Positions 17,017-24,957 of a stretch of 38,619 nucleotides of DNA are shown here, one piece after another. Under the pieces are notes generated by a model, which ran no database searches, was not told where the DNA came from, and saw only the letters and a list, made by a program, of their open reading frames with translations. Each line of letters begins with the position of its first letter. The stretch's first letter is position 1. The stretch spans positions 1-38,619 of the forward strand of contig JADZFR010000057.1 of NCBI GenBank assembly GCA_020849795.1, written 5' to 3'. The position numbers were made by a program, and so were the translations under genes. This DNA is from Planctomycetota bacterium. Its GTDB lineage: Bacteria; Planctomycetota; UBA8742; UBA2392.

Positions 17017-18063
17017 ATGCTGTCACGAACCAAACTTGCTGCGCTGGTGATTCTGGCTGTCTGCGCGGTGTCTCTCTTGCTGGTGCCGCAGCACAATGCA
17101 CAGCCGCGAGAGGTTGAAGGCGGGCAGTTACAAGCCAAGTCTGAAACAGCCCTGAAGGCCATGCTGTCCGGTACCGATGTTGAACTCTACAACGCGTTCG
17201 CGCCATGGATTCGCGGTTCGGCGGACTGGATGCAGGAGGTGTGGGTCGACAGCTTGAAGGACGAGGCCAAGCGTGCCGCCAAAGATGAAGCGTCCAAGGC
17301 CCGACATGAGGCGAAGCAGGTCAAGTGGGTGCACAAGCACGACCCCGCCGATCGCTACAAGATTCGAACCCTGGACGACATGCTTGCGCTTAAGCCCCAT
17401 CAGTTGCTGGCCATCGGATGCGGTCAGTTGAGATTGCAGGGCAACGACAAGGTCAAAGAGCGTCGCGAGGCCAAGTGGCACTTCGTGAACAGGACCGTGT
17501 ATCAAGCCGTTGAGCCCGCCGGGAAGAACCGCACCCGCGCCCGCACGTTCGGCGAAGTCAGCTTTGCCAACAGGTTCGAGGACGTGCTGGTGGTGCAGTG
17601 CGTGGCCGAGACCGGGAACGACTGGTACGTGGTGGATATCGCGGGCAAGGTTGGCGAAGAAGCAGTCAAGTGCGAAGTCATGAGCCCCGCTGGCGACGCG
17701 CAAGCGGCCAGTGCCCGCGACGCCAAACGCGCCGAGGGCGAACAGATGCTGGGCAGTTTCAAAAACCAGGCGCGCGTGGCCTACGCCAAGATGGGGTCTG
17801 CGCCCTCCAGCCTGACCGGAAAAGTTGAGAATGGCGGCTGCAACATGAACGCGCGTGAGCTGGTGGGCCAGTACTGCAGGGGTCGTGACGAAGTCTGGTC
17901 TACCGCCAAGCAGGGCGCCATTGCCTGTGAAGGCACAGAAGGCAACGAAGGCATCGGCTACTGTCTGTTGATCTTCACGTGGGCGGGCGGTGACGGCACG
18001 TTTACGTGGTACGACACCCAAGAAGAACTCGAAGCTGATATCAAGAAGTTCGAAAAGGGCTAA
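17017..18063 (+). CDS. Exported protein sharing the duplicated C-terminal domain
   Basis: A 348-residue exported protein. The N-terminus is a signal peptide or anchor (residues 7-23, LAALVILAVCAVSLLLV). A middle region (to about 225) is charged and of unknown fold. The last 110 residues are paralogous to the lipoprotein just upstream: LGSFKNQARVAYAKMG, LTGKVENGGC, GAIACEG, FTWAGGDGTFTWYDTQ. The two therefore arose by duplication of this domain, with different anchors in front. Ribosome site CTGGAG precedes the ATG. A terminator separates it from the first copy, so it is expressed on its own. Function unknown; a cell-surface or periplasmic role is inference. Confidence 0.72.
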   Translation: MLSRTKLAALVILAVCAVSLLLVPQHNAQPREVEGGQLQAKSETALKAMLSGTDVELYNAFAPWIRGSADWMQEVWVDSLKDEAKRAAKDEASKARHEAKQVKWVHKHDPADRYKIRTLDDMLALKPHQLLAIGCGQLRLQGNDKVKERREAKWHFVNRTVYQAVEPAGKNRTRARTFGEVSFANRFEDVLVVQCVAETGNDWYVVDIAGKVGEEAVKCEVMSPAGDAQAASARDAKRAEGEQMLGSFKNQARVAYAKMGSAPSSLTGKVENGGCNMNARELVGQYCRGRDEVWSTAKQGAIACEGTEGNEGIGYCLLIFTWAGGDGTFTWYDTQEELEADIKKFEKG

Positions 18064-18074
18064 CCCGCCGGGCG

Positions 18075-18353
18075 TCAGTCGCGCGTGCGTTGTCGGCGCC
18101 GGCGGCGTTCGGCTTCGCTGTTGCCGCCCAGGTCGATCATCGCGCCGATCACGATGGCGGCAATTTGCAGCCCGCCGAACTCGGTGTTGTAGGCCCACAC
18201 CAGCGCCAATGTCATCACGGGCATGAAGATCAGGCCCAGCAGCGGCCACAGCCACAAGTCAAAGGCCTTGGTCACGTAGGACGTGAAAATCCACAGCACC
18301 GCCAGCAACAACCGGGGCGAAAGCAGCGCTAAGATGGCGAACAGGCAACCCAT
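18075..18353 (-). CDS. Small membrane protein
   Basis: A 92-residue protein with two or three transmembrane segments (residues about 3-25, 30-55 and 64-76) and a strongly basic tail (ERRRRRQRTRD) that should face the cytoplasm. No family is recognised. It lies downstream of the three Sm-like genes on the same strand with a 91-base gap, so it may or may not be part of that transcript. It ends 11 bases from the convergent exported-protein stop. Confidence 0.6.
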   Translation of the reverse strand: MGCLFAILALLSPRLLLAVLWIFTSYVTKAFDLWLWPLLGLIFMPVMTLALVWAYNTEFGGLQIAAIVIGAMIDLGGNSEAERRRRRQRTRD

Positions 18354-18444
18354 GGTGAACTTTGATGTTCAATGAACCGTGGTGAATTGGCAATGCTCTG
18401 TACAAGCCGTCATTGCGAATTGGGCAATCGCGATTGCGGGCGAA

Positions 18445-18723
18445 TCAGCGTGCCAGTTCAGTCAGCCGTACCACTTCGATCACATCGCCGGCCGGGATCT
18501 CGACTGCGGGCAACTTCGGCCAGTGTCCCCACTGCACAGCGGCCTGCAGAAACTCGTCGATTGACTTGCCGTCGTCGCCGTCGGCGTGGCGCTGCGCGTC
18601 TTTCAGATAAACGCCATGGGGCGTAACCGTGTCGCAGCGGCCGACGAAAACCGGGCCGGCCTTGGTGCGCACGACGACCGTGATGCCGTGCAGCGCGCCT
18701 TTGTCTGAATGAAATGTACCCAT
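18445..18723 (-). CDS. Sm/LSm-like small protein, third tandem copy
   Basis: A 92-residue protein and the most divergent of three tandem paralogs. It shares the first-motif pattern LHGITVVVRTKAGPVFVGR, the insertion ending QWGHWP, and a second-motif strand (EIPAGDVIEVVRL) with copies at 18800 and 19110. The order of conserved hydrophobics and glycines resembles the Sm1 and Sm2 motifs of LSm beta-barrels, which bind RNA as rings. Between the motifs is an insertion of about 30 residues containing a conserved W-G-x-W, absent from Hfq. ATG at 18723 is the only good start; the intergenic gap of 76 bases is larger than between the other copies. No annotated family is recognised, and RNA binding is inference. 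Confidence 0.6.
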   Translation of the reverse strand: MGTFHSDKGALHGITVVVRTKAGPVFVGRCDTVTPHGVYLKDAQRHADGDDGKSIDEFLQAAVQWGHWPKLPAVEIPAGDVIEVVRLTELAR

Positions 18724-18799
18724 GGGTCAGTTCCGAGTTCTGCTTCTTCTTGCCCCGCCGGCCGTGCCGCATGCTTTGTCTAAGCACCGGGCACCCGGC

Positions 18800-19096
18800 C
18801 TACACACTTCGCACTTCTGTCTTCCACGGTGTCTTGACCAGCAGGTCCATGCGCGTGATGTCGGCTTTGGCGAGGAAGACCTTCTTGATCACCGGCCAAT
18901 GCCCGAGGCTCACGGCGCTGTCCAGCGCCTCAGCGTTCTCGTCCCAGCCGCCGTGAAAGTGGTCGAGGTCGACCATGATCAGGTTGTCTTTTTCAAACCT
19001 TGAGCAGCGCCCGATAAACGTCTGTTTGCGGCACGTCTCGACCGCCACGGTCTTGCCGTGAAACTCTTTCAGGCGCTTGGCGGGGTCCTGCTCCAT
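18800..19096 (-). CDS. Sm/LSm-like small protein, second tandem copy
   Basis: A 98-residue protein closely related to the copy at 19110. Shared features: FHGKTVAVETCRKQTFIGR (first-motif strands), DNLIMVDLDHFHGG, an insertion with LGHWP, and VFLAKADITRMDLL (second-motif strand). The pattern of an N-terminal V-x-V strand, F-x-G turn, N-L acidic strand and a late two-strand motif is what an Sm-fold would show; another small beta-barrel (SH3-like, PRC) is possible. It carries no signal peptide. It lies 13 bases downstream of the first copy in the same direction, so all three are likely co-transcribed with mrp and the bacilliredoxin gene. Function unknown. Confidence 0.65.
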   Translation of the reverse strand: MEQDPAKRLKEFHGKTVAVETCRKQTFIGRCSRFEKDNLIMVDLDHFHGGWDENAEALDSAVSLGHWPVIKKVFLAKADITRMDLLVKTPWKTEVRSV

Positions 19097-19109
19097 GCTC
19101 GGTTTCCGC

Positions 19110-19397
19110 TCAGTTTCCTTGCCGCCACGGTGCGCGATTCAACAGGTCGATGCGCGTGACTTCTTCCTGCGGCAGAAACGCCTTGTCGATGCTGGCCCAC
19201 ACACCCCACTGCAGGGCCTGTTCCAGCCGCTCAACATTCTTGCCCAAACCGCCGTGAAAGTGGTCGAGGCTGCCGAGCATCAGGTTGCCCTTGTCATCGA
19301 ACCCGAGATAGCGGCCGATGAACGTCTGGTCTTTCGACGTCTCGACTACCACCGTCGAATCGTGCAGCTCGGCGTCGCGGTCCTGAATCGAGGCCAT
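19110..19397 (-). CDS. Sm/LSm-like small protein, first tandem copy
   Basis: A 95-residue cytosolic protein. Its core reads LHDSTVVVETSKDQTFIGR, then DDKGNLMLGSLDHFHGG, an insertion with QWGVW, and AFLPQEEVTRIDLL. This is about as close to the second copy as expected for a recent duplication, and it matches the Sm1/Sm2 layout best of the three because GNLML follows the glycine-containing turn. The ATG at 19397 is used; a TTG eight codons upstream has no support and would overlap the bacilliredoxin stop. Gap to the bacilliredoxin gene is 5 bases. The family is not recognised; RNA or nucleic-acid binding is inference. Confidence 0.65.
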   Translation of the reverse strand: MASIQDRDAELHDSTVVVETSKDQTFIGRYLGFDDKGNLMLGSLDHFHGGLGKNVERLEQALQWGVWASIDKAFLPQEEVTRIDLLNRAPWRQGN

Positions 19398-19402
19398 GGC
19401 GG

Positions 19403-19834
19403 TTACCCCACCTTGGTGCAATGCTTCTCGTACTCGCGCTGCAGGTGCCCGGCCACAGACTCGGGGTGGCCGCCCTCGAACACGTGCCGCGGCACGTACG
19501 CAACCGGCTTGCCTTGCTTGAAGATGTAGACGCTGGGGCTGCTCGGCGGCGCCTGCGGCACGAGGCTGCGGATGTAGCTGACGCTTTCCGTGTCGTTGCC
19601 GGCGAAACCGGTCGCCACGGCGTCCGGCTTCACTTCGTTTTCAAGGCTCAGCAGGATGCCCGGGCGTGCAGCACCGGCGGCGCAGCCGCACACGCTGTTG
19701 ACCACAAACATTGCGGTCTTGTCCTTGTTGCTCTCAAGCCAGGCCTTGGCCTGGTCGGCGGTGCGCAGTTCTTTCACGCCGTTGTCGGTCAGTTCACTGC
19801 GCATGGGCGCGATCATCTCTTCGGGATAGGGCAT
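19403..19834 (-). CDS. Bacilliredoxin (BrxA/BrxB family)
   Basis: A 143-residue thioredoxin-fold protein of the YphP/YqiW family. Motif SVCGCA puts the CGC active site at residues 49-51, as in bacilliredoxins, which reduce protein mixed disulfides with bacillithiol in Firmicutes. Other family marks are the N-terminal YPEEMIAPMRSELT and the C-terminal VYIFKQGKPVAYVPRH and FEGGHP. Whether this organism makes bacillithiol cannot be judged from the window, so the thiol partner is unknown. The gene lies 9 bases after mrp and 5 bases before the first Sm-like gene; ribosome site GGAGA precedes the ATG. It is the best evidence that the cluster works in thiol or oxidative-stress metabolism. Confidence 0.9.
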   Translation of the reverse strand: MPYPEEMIAPMRSELTDNGVKELRTADQAKAWLESNKDKTAMFVVNSVCGCAAGAARPGILLSLENEVKPDAVATGFAGNDTESVSYIRSLVPQAPPSSPSVYIFKQGKPVAYVPRHVFEGGHPESVAGHLQREYEKHCTKVG

Positions 19835-19843
19835 GATTGTCTC

Positions 19844-20902
19844 CTAGGCGGTTGCGGGCTGGCTGCTGGTCGCCTTGATCGCGATCTGCTGGGCCACCCG
19901 GTAGCTTACATTCTTTAAGGCAATAGCGGCGGGGTCGTCGGGGTCCGATTTGACGACCGGCAGACCCCTGTCGCCCGCAGCCACTACCTTCTCTGTCAAC
20001 GGCACCTCGCCGAAATACGTTACCTGGTACTTCTTTGCGGCGCGGGCTCCGGCCCCGCTGCCGAAAATCTCGGTCTTTTCGCCGCAGTGGCCGCACACGA
20101 ATGCGCTCATGTTCTCGACCACGCCCAGCACCTGGATGTTGACGGTGCCGAACATGCCAATGGCGCGCTGCACGTCGGCAAGCGCCACGTCCTGCGGGGT
20201 CGTGACGATCAGCGCCATCGCCTGCGGCACCATGCGCGCCAGACTCATCTGCACGTCGCCCGTTCCCGGCGGAAGGTCTACCACCAGGTAGTCCAGTTCG
20301 CCCCATTCGACCTGGCCCAGGAACTGCCGCAGCGCCGAATCAAGCATCGGCCCTCGCCAGATCACCGGCTGGCCGTCCTCAAGCAGAAAGCCCATCGACA
20401 TCAACTTCAAGCCCAGCTTTTCGTGCGGGATGATGCGCTTGTCGTCCGTGGCGCGCGGCTGGTGGTGCAGGTCGAACATGGTCGGCACGCTGGGGCCGTA
20501 GATATCACCATCGAGCAAGCCGACGCCGGCGCCGGTGTCCGCCAGCGCCAGCGCGAGATTGGCGGCCACGGTGCTTTTGCCCACGCCGCCCTTGCCGCTG
20601 GCGACGAACACGACGTTGCGCACGCCGGGAATCAGGTCGCTGGCGGTCTGTACGCGCGCGGTGTCGGCGCCGAAATTGACGGTGGCGCTGACGCCCAGTC
20701 GCTCTTTCAGGGCAGCCTTGACGTCGCCGCCGATCTTGTCCTTGAGCGGGCAGGCAGGTGTCGTGAGCTGAACGGTCAGGGTCACGGCATCACCTTCGAC
20801 CGCGATGTCGCGGATCATGCCCAGGTCGACCAAGTCCTGCTTCAGGTCGGGGTCCTGCACGCCCTTGAGGGCGGCTTTGATGTCGGCTTCCGAATGGGTC
20901 AT
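19844..20902 (-). CDS. mrp: Mrp/ApbC family Fe-S cluster carrier ATPase
   Basis: A 352-residue protein that carries and delivers [4Fe-4S] clusters to apo-proteins. An N-terminal MIP18/DUF59 domain covers about residues 1-80. Deviant Walker A GKGGVGKST is at 103-111, followed by the P-loop NTPase marks of this family (LLDGDIYGPSVP, PVIWRGPM, VDLPPGTGDVQMSL). The cluster-binding cysteines CGHC are at 270-273. Membership is clear; specific targets are unknown. It is the promoter-proximal gene of the cluster with bacilliredoxin and the three Sm-like genes, spacing 9 bases to the next gene. Confidence 0.95.
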   Translation of the reverse strand: MTHSEADIKAALKGVQDPDLKQDLVDLGMIRDIAVEGDAVTLTVQLTTPACPLKDKIGGDVKAALKERLGVSATVNFGADTARVQTASDLIPGVRNVVFVASGKGGVGKSTVAANLALALADTGAGVGLLDGDIYGPSVPTMFDLHHQPRATDDKRIIPHEKLGLKLMSMGFLLEDGQPVIWRGPMLDSALRQFLGQVEWGELDYLVVDLPPGTGDVQMSLARMVPQAMALIVTTPQDVALADVQRAIGMFGTVNIQVLGVVENMSAFVCGHCGEKTEIFGSGAGARAAKKYQVTYFGEVPLTEKVVAAGDRGLPVVKSDPDDPAAIALKNVSYRVAQQIAIKATSSQPATA

Positions 20903-21010
20903 GGCGCACTGAGAGTAGAAACGAGACTAGTCGTGTCCACTATTCCACAGGGCAGGATGTTGGAGATTGGAGGCGGGGTGTTGGGTCAAGCGCCCGATCT
21001 GACGTGCACG

Positions 21011-23107
21011 CTACCTTGGGAATGCGCCCGCAATGCCGCCGTCTACCGGCAGCGTGGCGCCGGTCGTGGGTGTGCGATTGCTGGCAAAGAACACGACGGC
21101 GTTGCCGACGTGCTTGCCGGTGATGCGCGCGCGCAACAGGTTGCGGTTGCGATAGTGCTCTTCCAGTTGCGCGAACTCGATGCCGTGGGCCTTGGCGCGG
21201 TCGGGCCCGACCTCGCCCCACAGGCCGCTTGCATGGCGGCCCTCGCCGAACACCGCGTCGGGCGACACGATGTTCACGCGAATGCCTTCTTTCGCCAACT
21301 CCAGCGCGGCCACTTTCGCCAACTGGTGGCCGGCGGCTTTGCTGGCGCTGTATGCCCCGAATTCGGCCCCGGGCGACATGACGTTCTTGCTGCCGATCAC
21401 GATGATGTGCCCGCCCGTGCCCTGCGCCTTCAGCAGGCGCGAGCCCTGCCGCATCACGTGAAAGTAGCCGGTCAGGTTTACGTCGATCACACGCTTGAAG
21501 TCGTCGGTCTCCAGCTCATCCAGCGGACGTGAATGCGCCACCCCGGCGTTGGGCACCACGATGTCGGCGCCGCCGTAAAGCCGCGCCACTTCGTCAAACA
21601 AGGCCGCCACCGATTGCTGGTCGGTGACGTCGCTGACCACGCCGCGCCGCGAGTCTTTGCCGTGGCGCTCGGCGAGTTCTTCGCAGGTCTGTGCGAGTCT
21701 TTCAGCGTTGATGTCGCTGGCAACCACGTGCGCGCCGGCCTCGATCAGGCTTTCGCACACCGCACTGCCGATGGCGCCGGCGGCGCCGGTTACGACCGCG
21801 ACTTGCCCCGCCAGCGGCTTGGGTTTGGCTTTGCCAAGCTTGGCTTGCTCAAGGGGCCAGTACTCCACGTCGAAGAGGTCCGCTTCCGGCAGCGCCTCGT
21901 ATTCGCCCGTGGCGTGAACCAGCGATTTCACGCGAATCGTGTGCTCGTAGATGTCGGCGGCGATGCGCGCGTCTTTCTTGGACTGCCCCCAGCACAGCAT
22001 GCCCACGCCGGGCACCAGCACGATGCGCGGAAAGTCGTCAAGCCGGATGCGCTTGACGCCCTTGCCCTCCACGCAGCGCTCAAAGTAGGCGTTGTAGTCG
22101 CGGCGGTATGCGGTCACGGCTTCGCTGAGTTGTTCTTCGATGTTCTCGAAGTCAGGCTCGGCAATCACCATGGGCAGCGCCTTGGTGCGAATCACGTGGT
22201 CCGGTGTCAGCGGCCCGGTCAGCGCCAGCTTTTCGAGTTCGGCTGCGTTCACGAAGTCGAGAATCTCGTCGGTTGCGCGCCACTCCAGCACCATGCGGCG
22301 GTAGGGCGCATCGGGCTCGCCCGTGGCCTCGGCCAGCAACCCGCGCAGCGCCGGGGCAACTTGCGCGCACAGTGTGGCGGCGTCGGCGGGCGCGTCAAAG
22401 CGCGCGCTAAGGCCGCGTTTGCGTTCGCGTTCTAGCCATTGCTCGGCGGTGCTGATCAGCGCGACGTGGCGCTCATACGATTGCCGGGCGTCGTCGCCAA
22501 AGCTGAACAGGCCGTGCTTGAGCAGCACCAGGCCCTCGACGCGCGGGTTGTTTTCAAACACGCTGGCGCAGACTTTCGCCAACTCAAAGCCCGGCATCAC
22601 GTACGGCACGATGCCTACGCGCTCGCCGAACAATTCGCGCACCCGCGCTTCGCCGTCGGGCCGGTTGGTCAGCGCCAGGATCGCGTCGGCGTGGCTGTGG
22701 TCGACAAACTTGTGCGGCAGAAACGCGTGCAGCAGCGTCTCGACGCTTGGGTTGGGGCCCGACGCGTCAAACATGTGTGTGCGCAACTGGTTGACCATCT
22801 CCTCATCAGACAGGGCACCAAGCGCGCGCAGCTTTTTCAGGTACTCAAGGTCGAGCCCGGGAAAGCCCGGCGGCTCGATCGAATCGAGATTCCAGCCGCT
22901 GCCTTTCACGAAGATCGCGGGCACGCTTTCGCCCAGGATGTTGCTGCATGCCCCCTTGACGCTGGTGTTGCCGCCGCCGTGCATGACCAGCGCGGGGTCG
23001 CGCCCGATCAGTCTTGACGTGTAAACACGCAGCGCCACGTCTTGCCCGGCGGCACTGAAGCGGTCGATGTACGAGCGCGCGTCGTCGTCTTTCCAAAGGC
23101 TCTTCAT
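21011..23107 (-). CDS. Bifunctional class II aldolase / short-chain dehydrogenase
   Basis: A 698-residue two-domain enzyme of the rhamnulose-1-phosphate aldolase/short-chain dehydrogenase family. The N-terminal class II aldolase half has MHGGGNTSVK, HKFVDHSHADAILA (metal-binding histidines) and LLKHGLFSFG. The C-terminal half is a Rossmann short-chain dehydrogenase: VTGAAGAIGSAVCE, VPNAGVAHS and the YSASKAAG catalytic pair. It probably cleaves a sugar phosphate and oxidises the aldehyde product; the exact sugar is not shown by context. ATG at 23107 matches the usual N-terminus MKSLWxDDDA; an upstream GTG (23164) would add 19 unlikely residues. Divergent from comF. Confidence 0.88.
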   Translation of the reverse strand: MKSLWKDDDARSYIDRFSAAGQDVALRVYTSRLIGRDPALVMHGGGNTSVKGACSNILGESVPAIFVKGSGWNLDSIEPPGFPGLDLEYLKKLRALGALSDEEMVNQLRTHMFDASGPNPSVETLLHAFLPHKFVDHSHADAILALTNRPDGEARVRELFGERVGIVPYVMPGFELAKVCASVFENNPRVEGLVLLKHGLFSFGDDARQSYERHVALISTAEQWLERERKRGLSARFDAPADAATLCAQVAPALRGLLAEATGEPDAPYRRMVLEWRATDEILDFVNAAELEKLALTGPLTPDHVIRTKALPMVIAEPDFENIEEQLSEAVTAYRRDYNAYFERCVEGKGVKRIRLDDFPRIVLVPGVGMLCWGQSKKDARIAADIYEHTIRVKSLVHATGEYEALPEADLFDVEYWPLEQAKLGKAKPKPLAGQVAVVTGAAGAIGSAVCESLIEAGAHVVASDINAERLAQTCEELAERHGKDSRRGVVSDVTDQQSVAALFDEVARLYGGADIVVPNAGVAHSRPLDELETDDFKRVIDVNLTGYFHVMRQGSRLLKAQGTGGHIIVIGSKNVMSPGAEFGAYSASKAAGHQLAKVAALELAKEGIRVNIVSPDAVFGEGRHASGLWGEVGPDRAKAHGIEFAQLEEHYRNRNLLRARITGKHVGNAVVFFASNRTPTTGATLPVDGGIAGAFPR

Positions 23108-23208
23108 GCGGTTCTTTTCGGTTTCGGCGGCAGAGTCGGCAAGGGCAAAGGCCCCGATGCGCACCGGAACGCAGTTTACGTCGGCTGGTGCCGGCCTAAG
23201 CTGGCCAG

Positions 23209-23946
23209 ATGCTCAAGACGCTGGCCAGCGGCGTTCTCGACCTGTTTCTGCCGCGGCATTGCGCCGTGTCGGGTCGGCCGTTGCTCGACGACGACACCGG
23301 CCCCGTGGCCGCCGAAGTGCTGCGCCTGGCCGAAGTCGCGGGCGCAGACTACTGCAAGCGCTGCGGCGCGCCCCAGGGCGCCGGTGTTGGCGTGATTCGC
23401 GAGTGCCTGTCGTGCCAGGACGTGCGCGACGGCTTCGGCACGAAAGAGATCGTGGCGGCGGGCCGCTATGCCGGCGTGCTTGAGGACATGTGCCTGGCAC
23501 TCAAGTTCGGCGGCGAGCGCAACGTGGCAAAGCCGCTGGCCGCGTGGCTTGTGCCGCTGCTGCATGAGCGCGGCGTTGCAGCCAGAATCGACGCGGTCAC
23601 GCCAGTGCCGCTGTCCGCACTGCGACTGCTGCAACGCGGGTACAACCAGGCCGAGTTGCTTGCCCGCGCGCTCAAGCTTGAGAAGCCGCTGGTGAGCGCA
23701 CTGCGTCGCACGCGCCCCACAGACCGCCAGGCGATGCTGTCGGTCGCCCAACGCAAAGCCAATGTGGAGGGCGCGTTCATGGCGCGTAACGCAGCGTTGG
23801 TCGAGGGCAAAGTGTTTCTGCTCGTGGACGACGTAATGACCACAGGTGCCACGTTCGCCGAAGCCGCCCGAACGCTCAAGCGCGCCGGCGCCAAGGCGGT
23901 CTACGGAGCGATTGCCGCCCGCGCGGCGCTGGGCGCCGACCGCTGA
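23209..23946 (+). CDS. comF: ComF family phosphoribosyltransferase-like protein
   Basis: A 245-residue cytosolic protein. An N-terminal zinc finger is marked by CKRCG and ECLSCQD. The C-terminal half is a type I phosphoribosyltransferase fold, with VFLLVDDVMTTGATF as the PRPP-binding loop and LQRGYNQAELLARAL preceding it. ComF members take part in DNA uptake and transformation, often with ComFA; no other competence gene is in the window, and a salvage role is also possible. It begins 102 bases from the divergent aldolase gene and is followed in the same direction by apt, 69 bases later, so the pair may be co-transcribed. Confidence 0.9.
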   Translation: MLKTLASGVLDLFLPRHCAVSGRPLLDDDTGPVAAEVLRLAEVAGADYCKRCGAPQGAGVGVIRECLSCQDVRDGFGTKEIVAAGRYAGVLEDMCLALKFGGERNVAKPLAAWLVPLLHERGVAARIDAVTPVPLSALRLLQRGYNQAELLARALKLEKPLVSALRRTRPTDRQAMLSVAQRKANVEGAFMARNAALVEGKVFLLVDDVMTTGATFAEAARTLKRAGAKAVYGAIAARAALGADR

Positions 23947-24015
23947 CGTGAATTGGCTGTTGCCTGCGGCGGCGTTTGCGCTACAAACCCGCGCAGGCCC
24001 GCGCAGGAGACCGCC

Positions 24016-24531
24016 ATGGAATCGATCAAGAAACTGATTCGCGACATTCCGGACTTTCCCAAGCCGGGCATCATCTTCAAGGACATCACGCCGATCCTGG
24101 GCGACCCGGCCGCCATGGCCCGCATCACGGGCGCATTTGAGAAAGAGTTTGAGTCGGCGCGGCCGACGCGCGTGGTGGGCATTGAGAGCCGCGGCTTCAT
24201 CTTCGGCGCGCTGCTGGCGCAGGCGTTGAACCTGCCGTTTACGCCCGTGCGCAAGCCCGGCAAGCTGCCTTACGACAAGATCAGCGTCAGCTACACGCTT
24301 GAGTACGGCCACGGCACGCTGGAGATGCACACCGACGGTGTGACCCGTGCTGACCGTGTGATCGTGCTGGACGACCTGCTGGCAACGGGCGGCACGGCGG
24401 CTGCGGCGTGCGAACTGGTGGAGAAGGTGGGTGCGAAGGTTGCGGGCATCGGCTTTGTGATTGAGCTGGGTTTTCTTGAGGGTCGGGGTCGGTTAGGCCG
24501 CCGGGAGATCGTGAGCCTGGTGAAGTTCTAG
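24016..24531 (+). CDS. apt: Adenine phosphoribosyltransferase
   Basis: A 171-residue purine-salvage enzyme: adenine plus PRPP gives AMP. The N-terminus (MESIKKLIRDIPDFPKPGI) and IVGIESRGFIFG-like segment (VVGIESRGFIFGALLA) are typical, and the PRPP motif is VIVLDDLLATGGTAAA. Length is normal. The ATG at 24016 has AGGAGA six bases upstream, which decides the start; a longer frame from 23953 is upstream noncoding. It is the last protein gene before the rRNA operon promoters. Confidence 0.96.
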   Translation: MESIKKLIRDIPDFPKPGIIFKDITPILGDPAAMARITGAFEKEFESARPTRVVGIESRGFIFGALLAQALNLPFTPVRKPGKLPYDKISVSYTLEYGHGTLEMHTDGVTRADRVIVLDDLLATGGTAAAACELVEKVGAKVAGIGFVIELGFLEGRGRLGRREIVSLVKF

Positions 24532-24615
24532 GAGTTTGGACGGTTTGGGAAGGCGAGGCAACTGTGCTTCGTTAAGGACGTTCGAGGGGATTTGAAAAAT
24601 TTCTGATGTTGCTGC

Positions 24616-24643
24616 TTGACGCGGAGAAAGTGCGCGCTACCCT
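24616..24643 (+). promoter_or_regulatory. rRNA promoter P1 (sigma-70-like)
   Basis: TTGACG (24616-24621), 16-base spacer, TACCCT (24638-24643). Just upstream is the AT-rich stretch gatttgaaaaatttctga, a possible UP element. Placement 630 bases before 16S fits a long rRNA leader. Confidence 0.65.
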
Positions 24644-24727
24644 TTGCGGCCCCACAGGGGAATGCGGCGCCGGGAGGCGCGGCACGAAGCCCGACATGAA
24701 GCACATCGGGCGAGTTTTCCACCGGCC

Positions 24728-24756
24728 TTGACCAAGCAGTCAACCGGAAGTACACT
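24728..24756 (+). promoter_or_regulatory. rRNA promoter P2 (sigma-70-like)
   Basis: TTGACC (24728-24733), a 17-base spacer and TACACT (24751-24756). This is the better-spaced of the two and gives a tandem-promoter arrangement as in many rRNA operons. Confidence 0.65.
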
Positions 24757-24925
24757 GCGGGGCCCGACATGGATTCCATGGCGGGATACCCAACGGCCTT
24801 CTGCGAAGAAGGGGATGGCGCTGAGCGCCTGAAGCCAGTCGGCTTCACGCGCCCGGTGCCCTAACCCGGAAGCAGAGGATAGGGTGCCGGTATTGTTTTG
24901 GTGCCGTAAGGTGCCAGCAGTACCC

Positions 24926-24940
24926 AGCTCTTTGAAAACT
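24926..24940 (+). promoter_or_regulatory. boxA-like antitermination site in the leader
   Basis: agctctttgaaaact resembles the NusB/NusE boxA consensus TGCTCTTTAACA. A second, similar site lies before 23S at 27285. Confidence 0.65.
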
Positions 24941-24957
24941 GAACAGCCACGATAGAA

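Noticed and set aside
20087..21532. A 481-codon plus-strand ORF
   Set aside because: Spans the antisense of mrp and the aldolase gene and so cannot be a real gene.
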